From NCBI RefSeq assembly GCF_022414575.1, contig NZ_JADWYQ010000012.1, positions 62,001-126,000 of the forward strand: 64,000 bases of DNA, in the 5' to 3' direction. Within the stretch, counting starts at the first letter, position 1; each line of letters starts with the position of its first letter. The translations under genes and the position numbers were made by a program. This DNA comes from Streptomyces sp. MUM 178J. GTDB taxonomy: Bacteria > Actinomycetota > Actinomycetes > Streptomycetales > Streptomycetaceae. The notes below the pieces were generated by a model, which searched no databases, was not told where the DNA came from, and saw only the letters and a program-made list of their open reading frames with translations. Of the stretch, positions 10,267 to 18,223 are shown piece by piece.

Positions 10267-11397
10267 GTGACCTCGACCAGCCTGCCGGACAGCCTGATCG
10301 CCACCCTCCCCGGCTCCTTCTACACCGATCCCGGGATCTTCGCCCAGGAGCAGGAGCACATTTTTGAGTCCATGTGGTTCTGCGTCGCGCGCTCGTCGGA
10401 CCTGGCGAAGCCCGGCGCCTTCCGGACCGTCGATGTCGGTCGCGAGAGCATCCTCGTCACGCGGGCCCGCGACAACTCGATCCGCGCCTACTTCAACATC
10501 TGCCGACACCGCGGCGCCAGGCTCTGCATGGAGGAGACCGGCGAGGTCAAGCGGGGTTTCCAGTGCCCGTACCACGCCTGGACCTACGGCTTGGACGGCA
10601 AGCTCGTCGCGGCGCCCAACCTCACCAAGATGCCCGACATCGGCCGCAACGAGTACGGCCTGGTCGGCGTGGCCACCCGCGAATGGCTCGGCTATGTCTG
10701 GGTGTGCCTTGCGGAGAACCCCCCTCCCTTCGAGGAGGCCGTCATCGGCGACGTTGTCGCGCGGCTGGGCGACGCCGAGTCGATCGAGCGCTACGGCATC
10801 GAGAACCTCTCGGTCGGCAAGCGGATCGTCTACGACGTGAAGGCAAACTGGAAGCTCATCATCGAGAACTTCATGGAGTGCTACCACTGCGCCACGATCC
10901 ACCCCGAACTCACCGAGGTGCTGCCGGAGTTCGCGGACGGCTTCGCCGCCCAGTACTACGTCGGCCACGGCGCCGAGTTCGGCGAGGAGGTCCAGGGCTT
11001 CACCGTCGACGGCTCCGAGGGTCTGGACCGCATTCCGGGTGTCGCCGAGGATCAGGACCGCCGCTACTACGCCATCACCGTCCGGCCGCAGGTCTTCATC
11101 AACCTCGTGCCCGACCACGTCATCTACCACCGCATGTTCCCGATGGCCGAGGACCGCACGATCGTGGAGTGCGACTGGCTGTACCTGCCGCACGTTGTGG
11201 ACAGCGGCAAGGACGTCAGCCGGTCCGTGGAGCTCTTCCACCGGGTCAACCAGCAGGACTTCGACGCCTGCGAGCGCACCCAGCCCGCGATGAACTCCCG
11301 GATGTACGCCAAGGGCGGTGTCCTGGTGCCCAGCGAGCACCACATCGGCGCCTTCCACGACTGGGTGCACGAGCGACTGGGCACCCACCAGCAGTAG
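10267..11397 (+). CDS. Rieske non-haem iron oxygenase alpha subunit, glycine-betaine demethylase type
   Basis: A 376-residue ring-hydroxylating-type oxygenase. Rieske ligands are C79/H81 (NICRHRG) and C100/H103 (CPYHAWTYG). The mononuclear iron site follows in NFMECYHCATIHPEL. The sequence fits the GbcA / stachydrine-demethylase branch of the family, which acts on quaternary amines and not on aromatics. The expected reaction is glycine betaine plus O2 to dimethylglycine plus formaldehyde. The GTG at 10267 follows GAGGAG by six bases and is preferred to an ATG at 10186 that has no such site. BCCT importer, dimethylglycine dehydrogenase and formaldehyde dehydrogenase neighbours support the substrate. 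Proline betaine or carnitine cannot be excluded. Confidence 0.85.
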   Translation: MTSTSLPDSLIATLPGSFYTDPGIFAQEQEHIFESMWFCVARSSDLAKPGAFRTVDVGRESILVTRARDNSIRAYFNICRHRGARLCMEETGEVKRGFQCPYHAWTYGLDGKLVAAPNLTKMPDIGRNEYGLVGVATREWLGYVWVCLAENPPPFEEAVIGDVVARLGDAESIERYGIENLSVGKRIVYDVKANWKLIIENFMECYHCATIHPELTEVLPEFADGFAAQYYVGHGAEFGEEVQGFTVDGSEGLDRIPGVAEDQDRRYYAITVRPQVFINLVPDHVIYHRMFPMAEDRTIVECDWLYLPHVVDSGKDVSRSVELFHRVNQQDFDACERTQPAMNSRMYAKGGVLVPSEHHIGAFHDWVHERLGTHQQ

Positions 11398-11410
11398 GCG
11401 AGGAGGGCGG

Positions 11411-12208
11411 TCAGCCCAGGTAACCTATCCGATGGCTGATCTCCTCCGCGCCCTTGACGAGCACCGGAGCGAGCTCGTGCAGGCGCTCCTCGGTGAGCCG
11501 GTACGAAGGCCCGGACGCGCTCACCGCCGCGACGATCTCTCCGTCTCGATTGCGGATGGGGGCGGCGATGGCGTGCAGACCGAGCTCCAGTTCCTCCATG
11601 GCCCAGGCGTAGCCACGCTCCCGGATCTCGGTGAGGTTCCTCTCGAGCTTCGTCTTCGCGGTGATGGTGTGCGAGGTGACCTTCTTCATCCCGGACTGGG
11701 CCATCAGCGCGGCACGCTCCTTGGCGGGCAGATGGGCCAGCAGGACCTTGCCGCTCGAGGTGGCGTGCAACGGGGTCAGCTGGCCGACCCAGTTCTGGGC
11801 GGTGATGGCTCCCGGGCCGCGCACCTGGTAGAGGTTGACCGCGTAGTGCTCCCGCAGTACGGCGATGTTGACAGTCTCGCCGATCTCCTCGGCGAGGTCC
11901 TCGCAGACCGGGCGGCCCTGCTGGGTGATGTCGATGCGCGCCGTGGCCGCACCGGCCAGGCGCACGATGCCGAAGCCCAGCCGGTACTTGCCGCGCTCGC
12001 CCGCCTGCTCGACCAGGCCGCGCGACTCCAGGGCGCCGAGCAGGCGGAACGCGGTGGACTTGTGAACATCAATCTCGCCCGCCACCTCGCTGACGCCCGC
12101 CTCGCCGCGGTGGGCCAGGATCTCCAGGACGCTGATGGCTCGGTCCACCGACTGTACTCCGCCGGTGTGAGAATTTGAGGTTTCGGTTTCAAGGTTGTAG
12201 TTGCTCAC
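11411..12208 (-). CDS. IclR-family regulator, copy 1
   Basis: A 265-residue regulator: winged helix-turn-helix at about residues 18-85 (VDRAISVLEILAHRGEAGVS, recognition helix VHKSTAFRLLGALE), then the IclR effector domain to the end (HATSSGKVLLAHLPAKERAA; ISHRIGYLG at the terminus). It is convergent with the oxygenase, 13 bases from its stop. It is a close duplicate of the regulator at 22927-23724 with the same recognition helix. The 36-bp operator at 12200-12235 overlaps its start codon, so autorepression is likely. The effector is probably a pathway intermediate such as betaine, dimethylglycine or sarcosine. Confidence 0.9.
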   Translation of the reverse strand: MSNYNLETETSNSHTGGVQSVDRAISVLEILAHRGEAGVSEVAGEIDVHKSTAFRLLGALESRGLVEQAGERGKYRLGFGIVRLAGAATARIDITQQGRPVCEDLAEEIGETVNIAVLREHYAVNLYQVRGPGAITAQNWVGQLTPLHATSSGKVLLAHLPAKERAALMAQSGMKKVTSHTITAKTKLERNLTEIRERGYAWAMEELELGLHAIAAPIRNRDGEIVAAVSASGPSYRLTEERLHELAPVLVKGAEEISHRIGYLG

Positions 12209-12235
12209 AACGCAACTATACCCACAGTAAACAAC
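12200..12235. promoter_or_regulatory. 36-bp tandem operator, copy 7, over the start of iclR copy 1
   Basis: The half-site GTTGCTCACAACGCAAC is nearly a perfect palindrome; the second half, on the other strand, is GTTGTTTACTGTGGGTA. It covers the start codon of the regulator. Confidence 0.7.
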
Positions 12236-12274
12236 GCTACTGCAAGTGACGACAATGAAATGGCGTCCTCGAAA

Positions 12275-12310
12275 GTTGCGCCTTCCGCAACTTGGTGCGT
12301 ATGACGCTAC
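12275..12310. promoter_or_regulatory. 36-bp tandem operator, copy 8, with a perfect palindromic half
   Basis: The first half GTTGCGCCTTCCGCAAC sits in a perfect 8-bp inverted repeat (AAGTTGCG / CGCAACTT, 12273-12293). The second half is GGTGCGTATGACGCTAC at 12294-12310. It now points at a gene relic. Confidence 0.75.
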
Positions 12311-12319
12311 TGCGGCCAG

Positions 12320-12440
12320 TATGTCGGTGCGGCCTGCATGGCGGTCCTCGGTCTCACCCTCACCGCCTGCGGCGGTGCGAAGGCCGGTGCGGCTCCCCGG
12401 AGGCCGGCGGCTCGAGCAGCTCCGACCCGTCGGTCACTGT
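12320..12440 (+). pseudogene. Relic of a lipoprotein (solute-binding-like) gene
   Basis: From 12323 the frame reads VGAACMAVLGLTLTACGGAK, a lipoprotein signal with lipobox LTAC. After a frameshift the serine-rich linker GGSSSSDPSVTVK follows, and then directly a terminator hairpin. A mature domain is absent, so the gene seems to have lost its interior. The operator immediately upstream suggests it once belonged to the regulon, possibly as a substrate-binding protein. That role is a guess from the signal and linker only. Confidence 0.55.
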
Positions 12441-12443
12441 GAA

Positions 12444-12481
12444 AGGGCCTGGCAGGCTGCGGCGACGGCCTGCCGGGCCCT
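12444..12481 (+). terminator. Terminator left behind by the lipoprotein relic
   Basis: AGGGCC plus GGCAGGC pairs with GCCTGCC plus GGGCCCT around a 10-base loop with one mismatch, followed by TCTTGTGTG. It lies three bases after the relic and no intact gene precedes it. Confidence 0.75.
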
Positions 12482-12564
12482 CTTGTGTGTCGGGCTGTTT
12501 TCCGATGTCATGGCCGCGGCTCGGGTAGCACAGGACGCGGATCAGCACTCTGACCACCGACGGG

Positions 12565-12587
12565 CTGATATATTTGAGGTATGTCAG
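12565..12587. promoter_or_regulatory. Possible GntR autoregulatory site
   Basis: CTGATATA and TATGTCAG form an imperfect inverted repeat at the upstream edge of the GntR gene. The left arm matches the AACTGATATAC motif found twice between the dehydrogenase and folD genes. Confidence 0.45.
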
Positions 12588-12640
12588 AGTCGAAGGTGCT
12601 GATGTCACCAGTCCCGCGTGAAGGAAGAGGCGGCCGAAAG

Positions 12641-13312
12641 ATGACCAGCCCCGAGGCCTCCCCTGTGACCGACGCGGCGCCGATGTCATTGGCCGACCAG
12701 GCCTACGAGCGCCTTCGGGATCGATTGGTCATGCTCGACATCCGGCCCGGCGAGCCGATCAACGACAACCAGCTTGCCGCGGAGGTCGGCGTTGGACGCA
12801 CACCCGTTCGCGAGGCACTCAAGCGGCTCGAGACCGACCATCTCGTGGTGTCCTACCCTCGCCGGGGCACATTCGCCACCGCCATCGACGTGACCGAGCT
12901 CGGCGCGATCTCCGACATCCGCGAGCAGCTCATGCCGTTCGCGGCCCGGCGGGCCGCCGTCCACGCAGGTGACGCCATGCGCGACGCGCTGCGAGCCAAG
13001 GCCGACGAGGTGAGGAGCCTTGAGAGCCCCCGCGGTGATCGCACCGCGATGATGCGGACGGACATGGCGCTGCACCGGCTCATCTACAAGGCGGCCGGCA
13101 ACCCACACCTCGAGGACGTGCTGATCCGCTACGACAACCTGGCCACCCGAATCTGGTGCCTGGTCATCGATCGGCTTCCCGACCTTGCACACCACATCGT
13201 CGAGCACGCGGACCTGCTCGACGCCGTCGCCGACGGCGACGTCGACCGCGCCGAGCACCTCACCCGTGAGCACATCGCCGGCTTTGCCCGTGAGATCCGC
13301 GGCGTGCTCTGA
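12641..13312 (+). CDS. GntR-family regulator with FCD domain
   Basis: A 223-residue FadR-subfamily repressor. The GntR winged helix spans about residues 16-80 (LADQAYERLRDRLVMLDIRP; VGRTPVREALKRLE). The all-helical FCD ligand domain follows, with its metal-binding histidine and aspartate pattern (DMALHRLIYKAAGNPHLED, HADLLDAV, HLTREHIAGF). ATG 12641 has GGAAGAGG ten bases upstream; ATG 12581 is an alternative that could be used leaderless. It is convergent with the dehydrogenase-Etf operon, and copies of its presumed site lie in front of that operon, so it is the likely repressor of dimethylglycine/sarcosine oxidation. Confidence 0.85.
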   Translation: MTSPEASPVTDAAPMSLADQAYERLRDRLVMLDIRPGEPINDNQLAAEVGVGRTPVREALKRLETDHLVVSYPRRGTFATAIDVTELGAISDIREQLMPFAARRAAVHAGDAMRDALRAKADEVRSLESPRGDRTAMMRTDMALHRLIYKAAGNPHLEDVLIRYDNLATRIWCLVIDRLPDLAHHIVEHADLLDAVADGDVDRAEHLTREHIAGFAREIRGVL

Positions 13313-13337
13313 CCGTCCGCACGCTCGCCGACCGGCT

Positions 13338-13371
13338 GTGCCCCCATGCCAGGAATCCGGCATGGGGGCAC
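13338..13371. terminator. Bidirectional terminator between convergent genes
   Basis: A perfect 13-bp stem (GTGCCCCCATGCC with GGCATGGGGGCAC) around an 8-base loop, midway between the GntR stop and the stop of the Fe-S protein gene. Confidence 0.85.
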
Positions 13372-13396
13372 GCGAATTCTGGTCGGGCCGGAGCGA

Positions 13397-13920
13397 TCAG
13401 AGGTCGAAGAGGCCCTTCGGCTTCTCCGGGGCTTCGCGCTGCTCCGGTGCGGCCTCGGCCTTCGGTTCGGGCCGGGCCACCGGCTCCGCCGCCGACTGAG
13501 CACCGGGGGCGGCTGGCTCCTCCTCGACGTCGAAGAGGGAGCCTGACGGCGTGGGCGTTGCGGTGGTCGCGGGCGCCGGCGCCTCGTCGGCCGGGACGTC
13601 GAAGAGCGAGCCGCCCGTGGCGGCTGGTGCGGGGGGCGTCTGGGTGGCGGGCGTGTCGAATAGTGAGCTGCTGGACGGTGTGGCTTCGGTGGGTGCCTCG
13701 TCGAAGAGCGAGACGCTTGTGGTGGCTGGCGCGGGGGGCGGCTCGGCAGCGGGTGCGTCGAACAGTGAGCCGCCGGAGGCCGGCTTCGCGGGCGCCTGTG
13801 CGGGAGTCTCATCGAACAGTGAGGCGTTTGTGGTGGCTGGAGTGGTCGGTTCGGCTGTGGGTTGGTCGAACAGTGAGCCGCCGGAGGTCGGCCTTGCGGG
13901 CGCTTCGTCGAACAGCGACG
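13397..13920 (-). repeat. Coding repeats: nine SLFD-type motifs in a disordered tail
   Basis: The tail of the Fe-S protein repeats a short block, for example TSLFDEAPA, GSLFDQPTAEP, ASLFDETPA, GSLFDAPAAEP, VSLFDEAPT, SSLFDTPA, GSLFDVPADEAP and GSLFDVEEEP, and ends in KGLFDL. Spacers are 10-25 residues rich in Pro, Ala and Thr. The DNA repeats are visible as recurring GTCGAA(C/G)AG(T/C)GAG on the plus strand. Confidence 0.85.
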
Positions 13921-16177
13921 TCCGGGTGGCGCCGGTGGCATGGGAGGCGGCGGGCTCGGCAGGAGCGGCGACAGGGGTGGCCGGGGCGGCCGCGGTGGGA
14001 GCACCGGCGGGTGCCTTCTCGGCCTCGGTCGCGGTCTCACCGGCCTTGACCGAGGCGAGCAGCATCTGCGCGACGTCGAGGACCTCGACCTCCTCGCGGG
14101 CCTCGGACTTGGCCTGGAGCGCCGTGACTCCGTCGGAGAGCATCACCCGGCAGAAGGGGCAGCCGACCACGATCTGGTCGGCACCGGTGCCGACGGCCTC
14201 TGCGCTGCGGTTCATGTTGATCCGCTCGCCGAGGCTCTCCTCCATCCACATCCGGGCGCCGCCCGCCCCACAGCAGAAGGACCGCTCCGAGTTGCGCTCC
14301 ATCTCGACGTACGAAGAGCCCGGCAGCGCCGACAGCAGCTCGCGCGGCGGGCTGTAGACCTGGTTGTGCCGGCCGAGGTAGCACGGGTCGTGATAAGTGA
14401 TCGACCGCGTGTTCGTGCCGGGATCGGGGGCGACCGGCTTCAGCCTGCCCTCACGCACCAGCCGGTTGAGCAGCTGCGTGTGGTGGACGACCTCGAGCTC
14501 GATACCGAACTCCTTGTATTCGTTCTTCAGCGTGTTGAAGCAGTGGGCGCAGGTCGCGACCACCTTCTTGACCTTGAACTCCTTGAAGGTCTCGACGTTC
14601 TCCTGGGCCAGGGCCTGGTAGACGAACTCGTTGCCGGCGCGGCGGGCCGAGTCGCCGGTGCAGGTCTCGTTGTTGCCGAGTACGCCGAAGGAAACGCCGG
14701 CCATGTGGAGCAGCTCGGCGACCGCGCGGGTGGTCTTCTTGGCCCGGTCCTCGTAGGCGCCGGCGCAGCCGACCCAGAACAGCCAGTCGACCGACTCCAG
14801 CGACTCCAGGTCCTTGCCGACCTCCTTGACCTCGAACGGCAGGCCCTTGGCCCAGTCCATGCGCGCGCTCGCCGCCATGTTCCAGGGGTTGCCCCTGGTC
14901 TCAAGGCCCTTGAAGACCTGGTTGAGCTCGGCGGGGAAGTTCGACTCGATCAGTACCTGGTAGCGGCGCATGTCGACGATGTGATCGACGTGCTCGATGT
15001 CGACCGGGCATTGCTCGACGCAGGCGCCGCACATGGTGCACGACCAGAGCACATCCGCGTCGACGACGAAGTCGGCGCCCTCGGGGTTGTAGGACTCCCC
15101 GCCCGCGTCGCCCTTGCCGATCAGCGCCCGGTCGGCGTGTCCGGCCAGGCCGGCGGCCTTGAGATAGCTGTGCTCGCGCAGGCCCTTCATCAGCAGCTTC
15201 GGCGAGAGCGGCTTCTGGGTGTTCCAGGCCGGGCACTGCGACTGGCAGCGACCGCACTCGGTGCAGGTGGTGAAGTCGAGGAGGCCCTTCCAGGAGAAGT
15301 TCTCGATCGCGCCGACGCCGAGCGGGGCGTCCTCGTCGAGGTCGTCGAGGTCTTCCAGGGTGATCGCCATGCCGCCGACAGCGAGCGGCTTGACCGCGCC
15401 CAGCGCCGTACGGCCCGAGGACTCACGCTTGAACCAGATGTTGAACCAGGCGGTGAACCGGTGCCAGGCGACACCCATGGTCAGGTTGCGGCCGATGACG
15501 ATCAGCCAGACCATCGCCAGCGCGATCTTGAAGAACGCGATGAAGTAGACGAGGTTCTCGTTGGCGCTCTGGCCGGCCGGGTAGAGCGCCTCACCGAGCC
15601 AGGCCGAGAGGGGGAAGTGCGCGCGGGTCGCGTGCTCATCGTCGGCAAGGCGGTACTCCGCGCCCCGGATGAACAGGATCGCCGCACCCTCCAGCAGGGC
15701 CAGGTACTCGACGAAGTAGGCCTGCCAGAACGTCGAGCCGAAGAACCGGCTCTTACGGCCCTCGCTGCGCGGGTGGTGCTTCTGCCGGTAGACGATCAGC
15801 CAGACGATGCCGACCGTGCTCAGCGCGCCGATGAACTCGCTGAACCACTCGAAGGGATACCAGTGGCCCACGACCGGCCACGCCCACTCAGGGGCGAAGA
15901 GCTGGACGTAGGCGCCCACCACCGCGGTGCTCAGGAAGAGGAACGCCGCGAACACGAACCAGTGCATGATGCCGACCCAGGTCCACTGGAGCATCCGGGT
16001 GTGCAGCACGGTCTCCTTGAGCATGGTGACCGTACGAGCGACCGGGTCGCCGGTGCGGCTCGGGCTCGCGGGCTGGCCCGTCCGGATCACCCGGAGCATG
16101 CTCCGGACAGCGGGGACCAGGACGAACAGGGCGGCCAGCGTGAGCGCCAGCGACGCCACCATGGCGAAGATCTGCAT
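13397..16177 (-). CDS. Membrane-bound Fe-S oxidoreductase (DgcB/HdrD-like) with a repetitive C-terminal tail
   Basis: A 926-residue protein. Several membrane segments occupy about residues 1-270, as in NarI-like plus heterodisulfide-reductase fusions. Two [4Fe-4S] ferredoxin motifs follow (CTECGRCQSQCP near 303, CTMCGACVEQCPVD near 385). Two cysteine-rich CCG-type domains come next (VGCAGAYEDRAKK; FCCGAGGARMW near 630). It probably takes electrons from EtfBA into the quinone pool, as DgcB does for dimethylglycine dehydrogenase in Pseudomonas. The start at 16177 follows GAGGAG. It is the last gene of the dehydrogenase-etfB-etfA set. The last 175 residues are a Pro/Ala-rich tail with nine SLFD-type motifs that is not part of the enzyme fold. 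Confidence 0.85.
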   Translation of the reverse strand: MQIFAMVASLALTLAALFVLVPAVRSMLRVIRTGQPASPSRTGDPVARTVTMLKETVLHTRMLQWTWVGIMHWFVFAAFLFLSTAVVGAYVQLFAPEWAWPVVGHWYPFEWFSEFIGALSTVGIVWLIVYRQKHHPRSEGRKSRFFGSTFWQAYFVEYLALLEGAAILFIRGAEYRLADDEHATRAHFPLSAWLGEALYPAGQSANENLVYFIAFFKIALAMVWLIVIGRNLTMGVAWHRFTAWFNIWFKRESSGRTALGAVKPLAVGGMAITLEDLDDLDEDAPLGVGAIENFSWKGLLDFTTCTECGRCQSQCPAWNTQKPLSPKLLMKGLREHSYLKAAGLAGHADRALIGKGDAGGESYNPEGADFVVDADVLWSCTMCGACVEQCPVDIEHVDHIVDMRRYQVLIESNFPAELNQVFKGLETRGNPWNMAASARMDWAKGLPFEVKEVGKDLESLESVDWLFWVGCAGAYEDRAKKTTRAVAELLHMAGVSFGVLGNNETCTGDSARRAGNEFVYQALAQENVETFKEFKVKKVVATCAHCFNTLKNEYKEFGIELEVVHHTQLLNRLVREGRLKPVAPDPGTNTRSITYHDPCYLGRHNQVYSPPRELLSALPGSSYVEMERNSERSFCCGAGGARMWMEESLGERINMNRSAEAVGTGADQIVVGCPFCRVMLSDGVTALQAKSEAREEVEVLDVAQMLLASVKAGETATEAEKAPAGAPTAAAPATPVAAPAEPAASHATGATRTSLFDEAPARPTSGGSLFDQPTAEPTTPATTNASLFDETPAQAPAKPASGGSLFDAPAAEPPPAPATTSVSLFDEAPTEATPSSSSLFDTPATQTPPAPAATGGSLFDVPADEAPAPATTATPTPSGSLFDVEEEPAAPGAQSAAEPVARPEPKAEAAPEQREAPEKPKGLFDL

Positions 16178-16417
16178 CAAGGGCTCCTCAGGGACGGTCT
16201 TCTGGCCGGGGGAGTGGCGGAGCCTTGTGCGCCGGCCGGCAAAGCTGCATATGGGTGCGGATCCGTGGGTGCGGATCCGGCCTTCCCACGGTGGAGGGAG
16301 TGGAGGAGGCTGCGGCATCCCCTGCGGGCGCCGCAGCCTCGCTCCAGGGCGGTGAGCTGCCTCGCGGGGTCAGAGCCCGTCTGCGGGTGAGTCACTCAGC
16401 AGCCGTCACTCACGGCT

Positions 16418-17407
16418 TCACCCGCTCACCCCGCGGGACTTGAGCTCTTCGATGACCGCGGGGAGGACTTCGTGCATGTCGCCCACGACCGAGTAGTTCG
16501 CCTTGGTCATCATCGGAGCCTCGGGATCGGTGTTGATCGCGAGGATCGTCTTCGACGACGCGCAGCCGGCCCAGTGCTGGATGGCGCCGGAGATCCCGCA
16601 CGGGATATACAGGTCCGGGCTGATCCGGGAGCCGGTCTGGCCGACCTGCTCGTGGTGGGGCCGCCAGCCCAGCGAGGTGACCACCCGGGACACCCCGACC
16701 GTGCCGCCGAGCAGTGCGGCGAGCTCGGTGACCGCGCCGAAGCCGTCCGCACCACCAGCCCCGCGCCCGGCGCCCACGACGACCTTGGCGGACTTCAGCG
16801 AGTCGGAGTGGTCGACGTCCTTGGCGCCGGTCGACACGACCCGCGCCACGAGGTCGGACTCGGCCACCTCCGGGGTCACCTCCACCCAAGCGGCGGGTGA
16901 CGCGCCCTCAACCGGCGACACGGACCACGAGTGGCCCGCGACGGAGAAGACCGCGGGCCGTTGGTCCAGCTTCATCTCCTCCAGTGCCGCCCCGCCGACC
17001 ACCTGCCGGGTCACCACGAACGGCGCCAGGCCGTGGAATGCGGTCGCGTTGGCGGCCATGGGCACGTCGAGCCGGGCGGCCAGATGCGCCAGCACCTCGT
17101 TGCCCCGCGGTGAACCCGCGGCGGTGACCACGACCGAGCGGGTGGACTCGCGGATCGCCTGCAGTGCCGCGGCCCAGGCGGCCCCGGCGTACGACGCGAA
17201 CGCTTCGCCCACCGCGTGGTGGACCTCGGCCGCGCCGTGCGTGCCGAGTTCGGCCGCCAGCGCGTCACGGTTCTCGACCGCGCCCACCACGACCGCGCGG
17301 ATGGCGATGCCGCCGCCCTCGGCCGCCAGCGACCGGGCGAAGGCGAGCGTCTCCAGCGAGATCTCGCTCGCGGCGCCGTTCTCGGTCTCGATCAGCACCA
17401 GAATCAT
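16418..17407 (-). CDS. etfA: Electron transfer flavoprotein, alpha subunit
   Basis: A 329-residue EtfA. The C-terminal FAD-binding domain is clear: VVGAGRGAGG, then GWRPHHEQVGQTGSRISPDL, YIPCGISGAIQH and INTDPEAPM. The N-terminal half is the usual alpha/beta domain. It overlaps etfB by four bases (ATGA), so the two subunits are made together. A 240-base gap separates it from the membrane Fe-S protein downstream, in which I see no gene. It should accept electrons from the dimethylglycine/sarcosine dehydrogenase and hand them to that Fe-S protein. Confidence 0.93.
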   Translation of the reverse strand: MILVLIETENGAASEISLETLAFARSLAAEGGGIAIRAVVVGAVENRDALAAELGTHGAAEVHHAVGEAFASYAGAAWAAALQAIRESTRSVVVTAAGSPRGNEVLAHLAARLDVPMAANATAFHGLAPFVVTRQVVGGAALEEMKLDQRPAVFSVAGHSWSVSPVEGASPAAWVEVTPEVAESDLVARVVSTGAKDVDHSDSLKSAKVVVGAGRGAGGADGFGAVTELAALLGGTVGVSRVVTSLGWRPHHEQVGQTGSRISPDLYIPCGISGAIQHWAGCASSKTILAINTDPEAPMMTKANYSVVGDMHEVLPAVIEELKSRGVSG

Positions 17408-18174
17408 CGGGTCACCCCCAGCTTTGCGAACAGGTCGGCGACCGCGCCGGCCGCCTCCGGGCCCTCGCCCAGCACCTCGACCGTCGACGGCGCGGGCGGG
17501 GGCAGCAGCAGCCGCACCCGGCTGGCTCCGGCGGGCTCGGCCGACAGGGCCCGGGTCTCGATCTCGACCTTCTTGGCTGCCATCCGGCCCTTCAGCGTCG
17601 GATAGCGCGGCTCCACCCCGCCCTCCAGCAGGGTGGCGACCGCGGGCAGCGGCAGCGAGTAGGTCTCCTCGCCGTCGGGGCCGTCGCCCCGTGCGGTCAG
17701 GTGGCCGTCGGCCACCTCGACCGTCGACACGCCGTTGACCACCGGCCGGCCGAGCGCGTGGGCCAGCCGGATGCCCACCTGGAAGTCGCCGCTGTCGGCG
17801 GCGTCGTTGCCGAGCAGGATCAGGTCGTACGTCGTGCCCGAGGCGTCCTTCTCGCGCACGACGTGGGCGATCTCCCGGGCCACGTCGGCCGGTCCCAGCC
17901 CGGTCGGCTCCGCCTCCACCAGTACGGCGGCGTGGCAGCCGAGTGCCAGCGTGTCCCGCAGTTGCTCGGTGGCCTCGGACGGGCCGACGGTCAGCAGCGT
18001 GACCGTACCGCCGGTCGCCTCGGCGGTCCGGACCGCCAGCTCGACCGCACAGCTCTCGTGGTTGCTCACGGTGAAGCCGACGTACCTCCCGTCGACACCC
18101 TGCTGGTCGTCGGTGAGCAGGACCTCACCGGAGGAGTCAGGGACCCGCTTGATGCAGACCAATACGTTCGTCAT
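17404..18174 (-). CDS. etfB: Electron transfer flavoprotein, beta subunit
   Basis: A 256-residue EtfB starting MTNVLVCIKRVPDSSGEV. The nucleotide-binding segment is LLGNDAADSGDFQVGIRLAH, and the recognition-loop region ends in RYPTLKGRMAAKKVEIE, all typical of the family. It starts 49 bases after the dehydrogenase stop and overlaps etfA. The dedicated Etf pair beside a Gcv-T-type dehydrogenase indicates a dehydrogenase, not an O2-using oxidase, route for the methyl group. Confidence 0.93.
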   Translation of the reverse strand: MTNVLVCIKRVPDSSGEVLLTDDQQGVDGRYVGFTVSNHESCAVELAVRTAEATGGTVTLLTVGPSEATEQLRDTLALGCHAAVLVEAEPTGLGPADVAREIAHVVREKDASGTTYDLILLGNDAADSGDFQVGIRLAHALGRPVVNGVSTVEVADGHLTARGDGPDGEETYSLPLPAVATLLEGGVEPRYPTLKGRMAAKKVEIETRALSAEPAGASRVRLLLPPPAPSTVEVLGEGPEAAGAVADLFAKLGVTR

Positions 18175-18223
18175 CGTTCACCTCTTGTGGTCTCGACAGG
18201 CCCGACCGCTGACACCACCGCCA

